Position numbers and translations under genes: made by a program | Notes under the pieces: model-generated | What the model saw: only the letters and a program-made list of their open reading frames with translations | Told to the model about the DNA's origin: nothing | Database searches by the model: none | From: Cellulomonas wangsupingiae | Lineage (GTDB): Bacteria; Actinomycetota; Actinomycetes; Actinomycetales; Cellulomonadaceae | Reading direction: 5' to 3' | NCBI RefSeq assembly: GCF_024508275.1 | Contig: NZ_CP101989.1 | Coordinates: forward strand, 3,968,001-4,032,000 | Length of the DNA stretch: 64,000 nt | Shown here: positions 7,640-16,362 of the stretch, piece after piece | Numbering within the stretch: position 1 is the first letter of the stretch | Layout of the letters: each line of letters starts with the position of its first letter

Positions 7640-9289
7640 TCAGGCGCTGCGCGTCGCCATGTGACGGGCGCCGCGCAGGCCGAAGACGACCGCGGGGCCG
7701 ATCGTCGAGCCGGGCCCGGGGTAGGTGCGGCCCATGACCGACGCGGAGCAGTTGCCCGCGGCGTAGAGCCCTTCGATGACGCTGCCGTCCTCGCGCAGGG
7801 CGCGCGCGTCGGCGTCGGTGAGGACGCCGCCCTTGGTGCCCAGGTCGCCGATGACGACGCGGTACGCCACGAACGGGCCCTTCTCGATGGTGCCGAGGTT
7901 GGGGTTGGGGTGCACCAGCGGGTCGCCGTAGTAGCGGTCGTACGCGGAGTTGCCGCGGCCGAACTCGCCGTCGACGCCCGAGCGTGCGTACCCGTTGAAG
8001 CGCTCGATCGTGTCGCGGAACGTCACGGGGTCCACGCCCATCGCGTCGGCCAGGCCGGCGAGCGTCGGCGACTTGACCAGGATCCCCGCCTGCTCGCGGG
8101 CCTTGGTCATCCGCGGGTCCATGGCGAACATCCGCAGGTAGCGACGCCCGTGGCGCGCGTCGAAGACCAGCCAGTACGCGCCGTCCTTGTCGTGCTCCAG
8201 CATGTGGTGACCGAGGTCGACGTACGACTCGGACTCGTTGGCGAAGCGCGCGCCCTGCGCGTCGACCATGAGCGAGAACGGCATCGACCGCTCGCCGACG
8301 ATGAACGCGGCCGGCTCACCGTCGACCTGGGCGATGGACGCGCCCCACCACGCGTCGTCGAGCAGCTCGAGCGCGGCGCCCGCGCGGGACGCGACCTCGA
8401 TGGGGTGCCCGAGGTTGCCCGGGTTGCCGGACGGGGCGCCGTCGATGCCCTGGTACCTGCGCCGCCACTCGACGTTGGCCTCGAAGCCGCCGGACGCGAG
8501 CATGACGCCCCGCGTCGCGCCGAGGCGCAGCGTGCGGCCCTCGCGGGTGACGGTGACGCCGACGACCTTGCCGTCCTCGACGATCAGGTCGTCCATCGGG
8601 CTCTCGAGCCACATCGGGACGCGCCCGTCGACGACGACCGCCTTGCAGAACGAGGTGGCCAGGGCGTTGCCGATGCCGACGAGGCGCTTGCCGGTGACGA
8701 CGCCGCCGAGCGCGCGGAACACGAGCTGGGCGCCGCGCACGAACCCGCTCGGGGTGGACCAGGCGCGGCCGAGGAGCCACACGTCGTCGGTCTTGGCGGG
8801 CAGCGGGATCGCCGAGCGCAGCGAGCCCCACCACGAGCCGATCCGCTTGGAGTCCAGCGGCTCGACCTCGATGCCGCGGCCGATCTTGCCGCCCGGGAGC
8901 TCGGGGTAGTAGTCGGGGTAGTCGGCGGCGCGGGCGAACACCATGCCGTGCTTCTCGGCGGTGGTGACGAAGTCCTCGACGCCGTCGACGAACGCCTCCT
9001 TGCGCGCCCGGTCGGCCGCGCGGCCCGCGTCGCCGACGCACGCCTCGAGGTAGGTCAGCGCCTCCTCGCGGGTGTCGCGGGCGCCGTCGCGGCGCATCAG
9101 CGGGTTGCCGGGCAGCCACATGCCGCCGCCGGACATGGCGCTGCTGCCGCCCCACTTGTCGGTGCTCTCGACCATCAGGACGCTCAGCCCTTCGTCGAGC
9201 GCGCCCATCGCGGTGGCGAAGCCGGCGGAGCCGGTCCCGACGACGACGACGTCGTAGGTCTGGTCGAAGGACTGGTCACGAACGGCCAC
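7640..9289 (-). CDS. FAD-dependent oxidoreductase, 3-ketosteroid-1-dehydrogenase-like
   Basis: 549 aa from GTG 9289, with GGGGAAG about 10 bases upstream. Residues 12-40 form the FAD-binding Rossmann motif 'DVVVVGTGSAGFATAM' with acidic 'MVEST', followed by 'GGSSAMSGGGMWLPGN', typical of the fumarate reductase/KstD flavoprotein family. The C-terminal 'LYAAGNCSASVMGRTYPGPGS' is the KstD-type second FAD segment. KstD enzymes introduce a 1,2-double bond into 3-ketosteroids; relatives act on other cyclic ketones, so the substrate is open. It is divergent from a TetR gene with a palindrome between them. Confidence 0.88.
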   Translation of the reverse strand: MAVRDQSFDQTYDVVVVGTGSAGFATAMGALDEGLSVLMVESTDKWGGSSAMSGGGMWLPGNPLMRRDGARDTREEALTYLEACVGDAGRAADRARKEAFVDGVEDFVTTAEKHGMVFARAADYPDYYPELPGGKIGRGIEVEPLDSKRIGSWWGSLRSAIPLPAKTDDVWLLGRAWSTPSGFVRGAQLVFRALGGVVTGKRLVGIGNALATSFCKAVVVDGRVPMWLESPMDDLIVEDGKVVGVTVTREGRTLRLGATRGVMLASGGFEANVEWRRRYQGIDGAPSGNPGNLGHPIEVASRAGAALELLDDAWWGASIAQVDGEPAAFIVGERSMPFSLMVDAQGARFANESESYVDLGHHMLEHDKDGAYWLVFDARHGRRYLRMFAMDPRMTKAREQAGILVKSPTLAGLADAMGVDPVTFRDTIERFNGYARSGVDGEFGRGNSAYDRYYGDPLVHPNPNLGTIEKGPFVAYRVVIGDLGTKGGVLTDADARALREDGSVIEGLYAAGNCSASVMGRTYPGPGSTIGPAVVFGLRGARHMATRSA

Positions 9290-9310
9290 GGTGGCTCACT
9301 TCCCCTCTAA

Positions 9311-9328
9311 CCGGACAGCACTGTCCGG
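9311..9328. promoter_or_regulatory. Perfect palindromic operator CCGGACAG-CA-CTGTCCGG
   Basis: 8-bp arms (9311-9318, 9321-9328) around a CA spacer, lying between the divergent flavoprotein start (9289) and the TetR start (9345). Size, symmetry and position are those of a TetR dimer site that would control both genes. Confidence 0.7.
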
Positions 9329-9344
9329 ATGGTTGAATGCCACT

Positions 9345-9899
9345 ATGCCCACGCCCACCGGGCGGGTCAACAGGGGACCCGCGGCAGCCGCCGGCAACCG
9401 GCGCGCGATCCTGGCCGCCGCCCGACGACTGTTCGCCGAACATGGGTACAACGTCCCGCTGCACACCATCGCCCGGGAGGCGGGGACCGGCCAGGGCACG
9501 CTGTACCGGCACTTCCCGACCCGCCTCGACCTGGCCCTGGCCGTCTTCGAGACGCACTTCGCCGAGCTGACCGCGATCGCCCGGGACGCCGCCCCCGACG
9601 CGTTCGTCCGGCTGTGGTCGCACCTGCTCGACCTCGTCGTCGAGGAGTCCGCGTTCATCGAGATGTTCATCGACGCACGCCGCTCGATGCCCGGCTACGA
9701 CGGCGGGCACCGCCTGCGCGTCCTCGTCGAGGAGACGCTCCCGCGGGCGCAGGACGCGGGCCTGGTCGCCGCCGGGCTCACGACCGCGGACGTCCTGCTC
9801 GCCGTGCGCATGGCCTACGGGATCGTCGTCACGACCGAGGGCGACGAGGACGTGCGGGCCGTCGTCGCGGGCGTGCTGCCGCTCGACCCGACGCCCTGA
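9345..9899 (+). CDS. TetR/AcrR family transcriptional regulator
   Basis: 184 aa from ATG 9345; an in-frame upstream start would run through the operator palindrome and is rejected. The HTH is complete at about 19-65: 'RAILAAARRLFAEHGYNVP', 'TIAREAGTGQGTLYRHFPTR'. The C-terminal ligand domain is about 120 residues. It probably represses itself and the divergent ketosteroid-dehydrogenase-like gene through the 18-bp palindrome, with a hydrophobic ligand as inducer (inference). Confidence 0.92.
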   Translation: MPTPTGRVNRGPAAAAGNRRAILAAARRLFAEHGYNVPLHTIAREAGTGQGTLYRHFPTRLDLALAVFETHFAELTAIARDAAPDAFVRLWSHLLDLVVEESAFIEMFIDARRSMPGYDGGHRLRVLVEETLPRAQDAGLVAAGLTTADVLLAVRMAYGIVVTTEGDEDVRAVVAGVLPLDPTP

Positions 9900-9905
9900 C
9901 CGGCA

Positions 9906-10358
9906 TCAGTAGCAGTAGTCGCAGGTCCCCGTCGCGGGCAGCGTCATCGAGCACGTCGGGCACACCGGCGCGACGCGCTCGGGCTCGGTCGCGCGGCGCG
10001 GCTTGGCCGGTGCGGCGGCCGTCGTCGTCCGGCGCGCGCGGGGCGCAGCCGCGACCGCCCGGGCCGGTGCCGCCGTGCCGCTCGGCTGGGTGACGTCGAA
10101 GCCGCGCTTGCGCAGGATCGCGGCCGCGACCGGCAGGCTGTTGGCCAGGTCCGACGACGTCGCCAGCCGCCCCGTCGCGTAGCGGTGCGCGACCCCGACG
10201 ACCGCGGGCAGGTCGTACTGCCGGCCCTCGTGCTGCAGCGTCCACCCGGGCGTCCGGGCGAACCCGTACACGGCGAGGAAGTCGTCCTCCCCGCGGCGGT
10301 CGTACTCCTCGACCGCCTGGAGGACGTGCTGACGCGCGAGGGAGGAGAAGGTGGCCAC
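9906..10358 (-). CDS. Standalone ScoMcrA-head-like domain with C-terminal zinc ribbon
   Basis: 150 aa from GTG 10358. Residues about 6-85 ('HVLQAVEEYDRRGEDDFLAV', 'YGFARTPGWTLQHEGRQYDL', 'PAVVGVAHRYATGRL', ending 'LRKRGFDV') follow the pattern I associate with the N-terminal head domain of ScoMcrA-type modification-dependent restriction enzymes. A basic Ala/Pro/Arg linker follows. The last residues carry a CPTC...CDYC zinc ribbon. No SRA, sulfur-binding or HNH nuclease domain is present or adjacent, so this is not a full restriction enzyme. Assignment is by remembered pattern, so moderate certainty; the role is unknown. Confidence 0.6.
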   Translation of the reverse strand: MATFSSLARQHVLQAVEEYDRRGEDDFLAVYGFARTPGWTLQHEGRQYDLPAVVGVAHRYATGRLATSSDLANSLPVAAAILRKRGFDVTQPSGTAAPARAVAAAPRARRTTTAAAPAKPRRATEPERVAPVCPTCSMTLPATGTCDYCY

Positions 10359-10497
10359 GACCCCGAGCCTACGTCGGCCCGCTCGCGCGCGGTCCGTGCG
10401 ACCACGCCCGCGGGCTCGATAGTCTCGGACGCCGAGAAGACCGACGACCGCCGGCGCGGCCGCACCGCCGCACGCCGCTGGATGGAGGAGGACGACG

Positions 10498-11550
10498 TTG
10501 GGTGGACGCACCGAGCACCTGCCGCAGGACTTCGCCGACCTGCTGGCCGAGGCGGACCTGCCGACGCTCCAGGCCGTGTTCGACGACTGCGTGCCCGACG
10601 CCCGCGGGGGCTACGCCGAGCAGACCGCGCTCGCGTTCGACGCCTGCCCGGACGACCTCGCGCGGTGGCTCGTGGCGCAGGGCGCCGACGTCGACGCCCC
10701 CGACCGGTGGGGCAACACGCCCCTGCACACGCGCGCCCGCAGCGGGCGCTCGACCATCGACGTGCTCCTCGAGCTCGGTGCCGACGTCCACGCGGACGGC
10801 GCCACCGTCGGCACGCCGCTGCACGCCGCGGCCGCGTCGCTGCACGCCGAGAACGCGGCCCTGCTGCTCGCGCACGGCGCCGACGTCGACGCCCGCAACC
10901 GCGACGGCCTGACGCCGCTGGAGCTGGCGCTGCGCAGCTGCAGCAACATCGACCTGGAGCGCGCCGCGCCGTTCGCCCGGCTGCTGCTCGACGCGGGCGC
11001 GACCCGGACGCCGGCCATGTCGACGTTCGTCGAGGAGATCGGGCAGCGGTTCGAGGAGCACCGCGAGAAGATCCCCGCCGACCTGGCCGGGCCCGCGAGC
11101 GCCGGCCTGGACGCGCTGTACCGGCTCTTCGGGGTCGTGCCGGCGGCACGTCGCGCCCGCCACGACGGCGTCGCGCCGATCGTCGTGACGTCGACCCGCT
11201 GGCAGGACCAGCACGCCGAGCTCTGGGACTCCCTCGTCCCGGGGTCGGGCGCCGCCGCGACCGTGCAGGGCGAGGTCGTGCGCATCAGCGGCCGTCTCGC
11301 GCACGAGCTCGAGGGCAACGGCGGGGCCAACTGGGACGACGACTTCCGCGCGATGGCGCGTGCGTTCGCCGACCACGTCGCGACGGGCACGCCGCTGCCC
11401 GACGCCGACCTGGCCGAGGTGCGCACGGCCGTCGACGACCTGGTCCGCACCGGGTCCGGCGCCACCGCGCGCCTCGCGGAGCTCGCGGTCGCCTGGGTGC
11501 TGCGCAACCCCGACCCGCGCCCGCTCGACGCGCCCGGCTACCGGCGCTAG
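10498..11550 (+). CDS. Ankyrin repeat protein
   Basis: 350 aa from TTG 10498, chosen because an excellent GGAGGAGG lies 6 bases upstream. Residues about 48-170 hold three to four ankyrin repeats: 'GADVDAPDRWGNTPLHTRA', 'VGTPLHAAAASLHAENAALL', 'GADVDARNRDGLTPLELAL'. The C-terminal 180 residues are not ankyrin and contain 'WQDQHAELWDSLVPGSGAA', a folded domain I cannot name. It is cytoplasmic. It lies 88 bp upstream of the DUF4132 gene on the same strand, so it may belong with the five-gene cassette, although an inverted repeat separates them. Confidence 0.85.
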   Translation: MGGRTEHLPQDFADLLAEADLPTLQAVFDDCVPDARGGYAEQTALAFDACPDDLARWLVAQGADVDAPDRWGNTPLHTRARSGRSTIDVLLELGADVHADGATVGTPLHAAAASLHAENAALLLAHGADVDARNRDGLTPLELALRSCSNIDLERAAPFARLLLDAGATRTPAMSTFVEEIGQRFEEHREKIPADLAGPASAGLDALYRLFGVVPAARRARHDGVAPIVVTSTRWQDQHAELWDSLVPGSGAAATVQGEVVRISGRLAHELEGNGGANWDDDFRAMARAFADHVATGTPLPDADLAEVRTAVDDLVRTGSGATARLAELAVAWVLRNPDPRPLDAPGYRR

Positions 11551-11558
11551 CACCACCC

Positions 11559-11574
11559 GTTCGCCGCAGCGAAC
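11559..11574. promoter_or_regulatory. Inverted repeat GTTCGC-CGCA-GCGAAC
   Basis: 6-bp perfect arms (11559-11564, 11569-11574) with a 4-base spacer in the 88-base gap between the ankyrin gene and the five-gene cassette. It could be a short terminator for the first or an operator for the second; sequence alone does not decide. Confidence 0.4.
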
Positions 11575-11638
11575 CTCGCCCGGCCTGTCGTCCCCCGTCG
11601 CTACGCTCGCGGCGGCGTCGACGCAGGGAGAGATCACG

Positions 11639-14600
11639 ATGGCGTTCTTCGGGCTGGTGCGGGGCCGGACGGCGGCCGACGACGGCCCGCCGCGGGCGTG
11701 GGTGCGCGACCTGGAGCAGGCCGTCGCCCCGCTCCCGGACGCGCCCGCCATCGTGGCGTACGTGCTCACGGGACGCGACCCCGCGCCCGTGGCGGCGCTG
11801 TCGAGCGCCTCGAGCCCCGCGTACCACTGGCTCCCGTCCGGTCGGGGGCACACCGGGGCTGTCGAGGCCCCGGTGGTCCGCTCCCTGTACGGGGGGTTCG
11901 CCGACGTCGACGCAGCCGTGCTGCGCCGGTGGGGCCACGTCCTGGACGCCGCCGACGCGCCGATGCAGGGCTGGGGCGCCACCGCGGCGCCCCTCGGCGG
12001 CGCGCTCTGGCACGACGTGATGATCGCCCAGATGGTCGCCGCGACACCGGGTGCCGACCCATTGCCCGCCAGCTTCGCTGACCTGGTCCGCGTCGCCGCG
12101 CTCGACGACGTGACACCGCGCGACCTGGTCGTCGCCCTGCTGACGATCTCCGTCAAGGGGCGCTACTCGCACCGCTACGACTGCGTCGAGCTCGCGCGCC
12201 TGCCCGGGTTCGCGGACGCGCTCCTCGAGCACCCCGACGTGGTCAACGCCGCCCTGACCAGGGGCGCCGTCGACGCCCGCGTGGCGGCGCTGCGCGTCGT
12301 CGGCGAGACGCTCCCGGACGACCGGCTGGGGGCCGTCGTCGACGCGATCGCACACGCCGCGACCGCGTCGAGCACGCAGGTGCGTGAGCGCGGCGAGCAG
12401 CTCCTGGCGCGTGCGCCCGGGGCGACGGCCGCGCTGCGGACGGTCGCGGTGCGTGGCACGCCGCCGGCACGCGCGCACGCCCTGGACCTGCTGGTGCGGT
12501 ACCCCGAGGAGGTCGAGTGGGCGCGCCGCACCGCGGCCGCGGACCGCGCCGGGCACGTGCAGGCGCTCCTCGCGCAGTGGGACGCGGCGGCCGCCGCCGC
12601 CGCGACCGGGGCCGAGGACGACCTCCTGCCCGACCCGCTGCCCCCGGTCCGCTGGGCCGTCCCCCGTGACGCGGCCGAGGCGTCAGCACGGCACCTCGTC
12701 GACCTGGTGACGGACGGGGTCACGGCGCACAACCGGATCGTCCAGCAGCACTCCGGGCGCTACCCGGGCGAGTCGGCCCGCCTCCTGCCGTCGCCGGCGC
12801 CGGGCGCCCGGGACGACCTCGTCGCCCTGCTCACGTCCGACGACCCGCCGTGGCGGGTGACGACGCTCGGGCTCGACCACTGGCGAGCGTCCGGGCTGCT
12901 GCAGACCATGGCCACCGACGGAGGGCTGGACACCGTCCGCGCCGTGAAGCTGGTCGTCGCGCTGGGCCTGGACGCCGTCCTGCCCGGCCACGACGGCGGT
13001 GCGCACGTGCTGCGTGCCCTGTACGCCCGGACCGGGGCCCCCGACCTGCGCACGCTGCAGGCCATGCTCGACGCGGCAGGGGTCGACGGCTTCGCGCTGA
13101 TCTGGCGTTCCTGGTCGCGCCGCTGGGGGCCGCGCCTCGGGCGCGGGTGGGACGACGCCGACGTCTGGCCGTTCGTGGCCGAGAACCTCGACCGGATCCT
13201 CGACGACGTGTCCGGCGGCGAGTGGGACATGGACGAGCTGTCCGCGATCACGGCCGTCGCGACGCTGCCCCGGCAGCCCGCGCGGGTCGTCGAGCACCTC
13301 CTGTCGCTCGCGCTGGGGACCCGCAAGGCCCTGCGCGGGCCCGCCCAGGAGGCGCTCGCGGGCACGCCGGGCATCGCGGCGCGCGCGGCGGCGGGCCTGC
13401 TCGACGGCCGCACCCAGTGCCGCCTCGCGGCGGCGCAGTGGCTGGCGCGCCTGGCGGACCCGGTGGCGCTGCCCGCCCTGCAGCGCGCGTGGGCGACGGA
13501 GCGGCAGGACGTGGTGCGCGGCGCGCTGCTCGACGCGCTCGTCGCGGTCGGTGAGCGCGCGGAGACGTACCTCGACCCGCAGGCGACGAGCCGGACCGCC
13601 GCGAAGGCGGTCGCCAAGGGTCTGCCCGCCGCGCTGGACTGGTGCGCGTGGGACGCGCTGCCGCAGGTCAGGTGGGCGTCGTCGGGCGAGCCGGTGGCCA
13701 TCGAGGTCCTGCAGTGGCTGTGCCTGACGGCCGTGAAGTCGCGCTCGCCCGAGCCCGACGCGGTGCTGCGGCAGTACGCGGCCCTGTTCGACCCGGCCGA
13801 CCGGGAGCGGTTCGCGCACCACCTGCTCACCGCGTGGCTGCAGGCCGACCTCGCACCGCACCCGCCGGAGGTGGCCGAGGACCAGCTCCGCGCGTACGCG
13901 CCGGCCAACCACTTCTGGCTCACCAGCTCCGGGCGCCCGTACGAGGACATGACGGTCGAGGAGCTCACCGCCGCCCTCCTGCCGACGTTCCTGCGGCAGC
14001 CCGCCGGCTCGGCGACCGCGAGCAAGGGCGTGCTGGCCGTCGTCGCGGCCTGCGGCGGGCGGGATGTCGTCGCCCCCGCCGAGCGGTACCTGCGCGAGTG
14101 GTACGGCCAGCGCGCCGCCCAGGGCAAGGCCCTCATCGCGATGCTCGCGTGGGTCGAGCACCCGGCGGCCACCCAGCTCGTGCTGTCCATCGGCTCGCGG
14201 TTCCGCACCAAGAGCTTCCAGCAGGAGGCGGTCGCCCAGGCGCAGGCGCTGGCCGAGCGCAAGGGCTGGACCGTCGACGAGCTCGCCGACCGGACGATCC
14301 CCACCGCCGGCTTCGACGACGACGGCGTCCTCGAGCTGCCCTACGGACCGCGCACCTTCGTGGCCCGGCTGCTGCCCGACCTCACCGTCGAGGTGCGCGA
14401 CCCCGACGGCAAGGTGCTGAAGACGTTGCCGCCGCCGCGGCAGTCGGACGACCAGGACCAGGCGAAGGAGTCGAGGAAGGCGCTGACGGCGGCGAAGAAG
14501 GACGTCCGGACCATCGCCGAGCTGCAGGGCCGACGGCTCTACGAGGCGATGTGCACCGAGCGGTCGTGGTCGGCCGAGGACTGGCAGCGGTACCTGTGCG

Positions 14601-15256
14601 CGCACCCCGTCGTCGGCCCCGCGGTGCGACGGCTGGTGTGGGTGGCGACCGACGAGGGCGCCGAGCCCGTCGTCTTCCGGCCGCTGGACGACGGCACGCT
14701 GACCGACGTCGACGACGCACCGGTGACGCTCGCGCCGTCGGCGCGGGTGCGGGTCGCGCACGACAGCATCCTCACGCCCGAGCAGGTCGCGGCCTGGACC
14801 GGCCACCTGGCCGACTACGAGGTCGCACCGCTGTTCCAGCAGCTCGGGCGCGGGCTGCGGGCGCTGACGGAGCAGGACCGTGCGCTCCTCGAGCTGGACG
14901 ATCTGCAGGGCCACGTGCTCGGCGCGTTCGCGCTGCGCAGCCGCGCGACACGCCTGGGCTGGACCCGCGGCACCCCGGAGGACGGCGGCTGGTTCTACTG
15001 GTACGCCAAGCGCTTCCCGACGCTCGGGATCCTCGCGAGCATCGAGTTCACCGGCAACACCCTGCCGGAGGAGGACCGTGAGGTCGCGCTGACGACGCTG
15101 TCGTTCTGCCGGGAGCAGCAGCCCGGGGCGCAGGCCGAGCGGCTGACCCTCGGTGACGTCCCCGCCGTCCTGGTCTCCGAGTGCTGGCACGACATGCGCG
15201 AGATCGCGGCGCAGGGCAGCGGGTTCGACCCCGACTGGAAGCGGAGGGAGCTCTGA
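11639..15256 (+). CDS. DUF4132 / YehI-like HEAT-repeat protein
   Basis: 1205 aa from ATG 11639 with GGGAG about 8 bases upstream. Most of the chain (about 50-900) is helical with HEAT-like repeats ('RVAALRVVGETLPDDRLGAV', 'CRLAAAQWLARLADPVALPA'). Residues about 970-1110 match DUF4132: 'WQRYLCAHPVVGPAVRRLVW', a Phe-Arg strand, 'VRVAHDSILTPEQVAAW' and 'YEVAPLFQQLGR'. E. coli YehI (MolR) has the same C-terminal domain and genomic partners. It starts the five-gene cassette and ends 2 bases before the MoxR gene. Probably a large scaffold or target-recognition subunit; no catalytic motif seen. Cytoplasmic. Confidence 0.85.
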   Translation: MAFFGLVRGRTAADDGPPRAWVRDLEQAVAPLPDAPAIVAYVLTGRDPAPVAALSSASSPAYHWLPSGRGHTGAVEAPVVRSLYGGFADVDAAVLRRWGHVLDAADAPMQGWGATAAPLGGALWHDVMIAQMVAATPGADPLPASFADLVRVAALDDVTPRDLVVALLTISVKGRYSHRYDCVELARLPGFADALLEHPDVVNAALTRGAVDARVAALRVVGETLPDDRLGAVVDAIAHAATASSTQVRERGEQLLARAPGATAALRTVAVRGTPPARAHALDLLVRYPEEVEWARRTAAADRAGHVQALLAQWDAAAAAAATGAEDDLLPDPLPPVRWAVPRDAAEASARHLVDLVTDGVTAHNRIVQQHSGRYPGESARLLPSPAPGARDDLVALLTSDDPPWRVTTLGLDHWRASGLLQTMATDGGLDTVRAVKLVVALGLDAVLPGHDGGAHVLRALYARTGAPDLRTLQAMLDAAGVDGFALIWRSWSRRWGPRLGRGWDDADVWPFVAENLDRILDDVSGGEWDMDELSAITAVATLPRQPARVVEHLLSLALGTRKALRGPAQEALAGTPGIAARAAAGLLDGRTQCRLAAAQWLARLADPVALPALQRAWATERQDVVRGALLDALVAVGERAETYLDPQATSRTAAKAVAKGLPAALDWCAWDALPQVRWASSGEPVAIEVLQWLCLTAVKSRSPEPDAVLRQYAALFDPADRERFAHHLLTAWLQADLAPHPPEVAEDQLRAYAPANHFWLTSSGRPYEDMTVEELTAALLPTFLRQPAGSATASKGVLAVVAACGGRDVVAPAERYLREWYGQRAAQGKALIAMLAWVEHPAATQLVLSIGSRFRTKSFQQEAVAQAQALAERKGWTVDELADRTIPTAGFDDDGVLELPYGPRTFVARLLPDLTVEVRDPDGKVLKTLPPPRQSDDQDQAKESRKALTAAKKDVRTIAELQGRRLYEAMCTERSWSAEDWQRYLCAHPVVGPAVRRLVWVATDEGAEPVVFRPLDDGTLTDVDDAPVTLAPSARVRVAHDSILTPEQVAAWTGHLADYEVAPLFQQLGRGLRALTEQDRALLELDDLQGHVLGAFALRSRATRLGWTRGTPEDGGWFYWYAKRFPTLGILASIEFTGNTLPEEDREVALTTLSFCREQQPGAQAERLTLGDVPAVLVSECWHDMREIAAQGSGFDPDWKRREL

Positions 15257-15258
15257 CG

Positions 15259-16362
15259 ATGACCGTCGACCCGACCGGCCCCGTCCTGCGGGCCCCCGCC
15301 GAGGTGCGGTTCGCCGACGAGCTCGCGGCCCTCGCGGCCGCCGACACCGGCGACCGGCCCGCCGGGTGGCGTCTGACGCCCCGCGCGGTGCGCGCCTTCG
15401 TCGTGGGCGACCCGGCGCTCGGCGTGACCCGCAAGTTCCACGGCGACGACGCGCTCGTCGACCGGTGCGTCGTCACCTTGATGAGCAGCCGCGGGCTGCT
15501 GCTGGTCGGCGAGCCGGGGACGGCGAAGTCGATGCTGTCCGAGCTGTTCGCCGCGGCGGTCTCCGGCGACTCGACGTGCACCGTCCAGGGCAGCTCCGGC
15601 ACCACCGACGACCAGATCACGTACTCGTGGAACTACGCGCTGCTGCTGGCCGAGGGACCCACACCCCGCGCGCTGGTGCGCGGCCCGCTGCACCGGGCGA
15701 TGACCGACGGCGCCGTGTGCCGGTTCGAGGAGGTCACGCGCGTCCAGCCGGAGATCCAGGACGTCCTCATCGGCGTGATGTCCGACAAGGTGCTGCACGT
15801 CCCCGAGCTCGCCGGCCCCCAGGCCGTCGTGTTCGCCGCCCCCGGCTTCAACGTGCTCGCGACCGCGAACCTGCGGGACCGCGGCGTGCACGAGATGTCC
15901 AGCGCGCTCAAGCGCCGCTTCAACTTCGAGACCGTGCGCCCCATCCGGGACCGCGACCTGGAGCGGCGCCTCGTCCTCGAGCAGACGTCCGAGCTGCTGA
16001 CGCACGCCGCCGTCGACACGCGCCTGACCCCGGACGTCGTGGACCTGCTGGTCACGGCGTTCCACGACCTGCGCGACGGCGTGACGTCCGACGGGGTCGC
16101 GGTCGAGCGGCCGTCGGCCGTGATGAGCTCGGCCGAGGCCGTCGCGGTGGGGTACGCCGCGGCGCTCGACGCCCACTGGTTCGGCGACGGCGAGGTGGGC
16201 GGCGCGCACGTCGCGCGGCAGCTGATCGGCACGGTCCTCAAGGACAACCCCGACGACGGCGCCAAGCTGCGGCACTACTTCGACGTCGTGGTGCGGCCGC
16301 GGGCCAAGCGGGACCGCCGGTGGCGGTCCGTCCTCGACACCCGGGGCGAGCTGGACCGGTGA
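15259..16362 (+). CDS. MoxR-type AAA+ ATPase (YehL-like)
   Basis: 367 aa from ATG 15259, with GGAGGGAG 8 bases upstream inside the end of the preceding gene. Walker A is G84-EPGTAKS; Walker B is 'VCRFEE' (about 153-158) with Glu in place of the usual Asp, as in several MoxR relatives; sensor 1 is 'VLATANLRDRG'; and the arginine-finger region is 'SSALKRRFNFETVRPI'. MoxR ATPases are hexameric chaperone-like motors that usually act with VWA proteins. Here the VWA protein is two genes downstream. Its stop overlaps the DUF5682 start (GTGA). Confidence 0.92.
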   Translation: MTVDPTGPVLRAPAEVRFADELAALAAADTGDRPAGWRLTPRAVRAFVVGDPALGVTRKFHGDDALVDRCVVTLMSSRGLLLVGEPGTAKSMLSELFAAAVSGDSTCTVQGSSGTTDDQITYSWNYALLLAEGPTPRALVRGPLHRAMTDGAVCRFEEVTRVQPEIQDVLIGVMSDKVLHVPELAGPQAVVFAAPGFNVLATANLRDRGVHEMSSALKRRFNFETVRPIRDRDLERRLVLEQTSELLTHAAVDTRLTPDVVDLLVTAFHDLRDGVTSDGVAVERPSAVMSSAEAVAVGYAAALDAHWFGDGEVGGAHVARQLIGTVLKDNPDDGAKLRHYFDVVVRPRAKRDRRWRSVLDTRGELDR

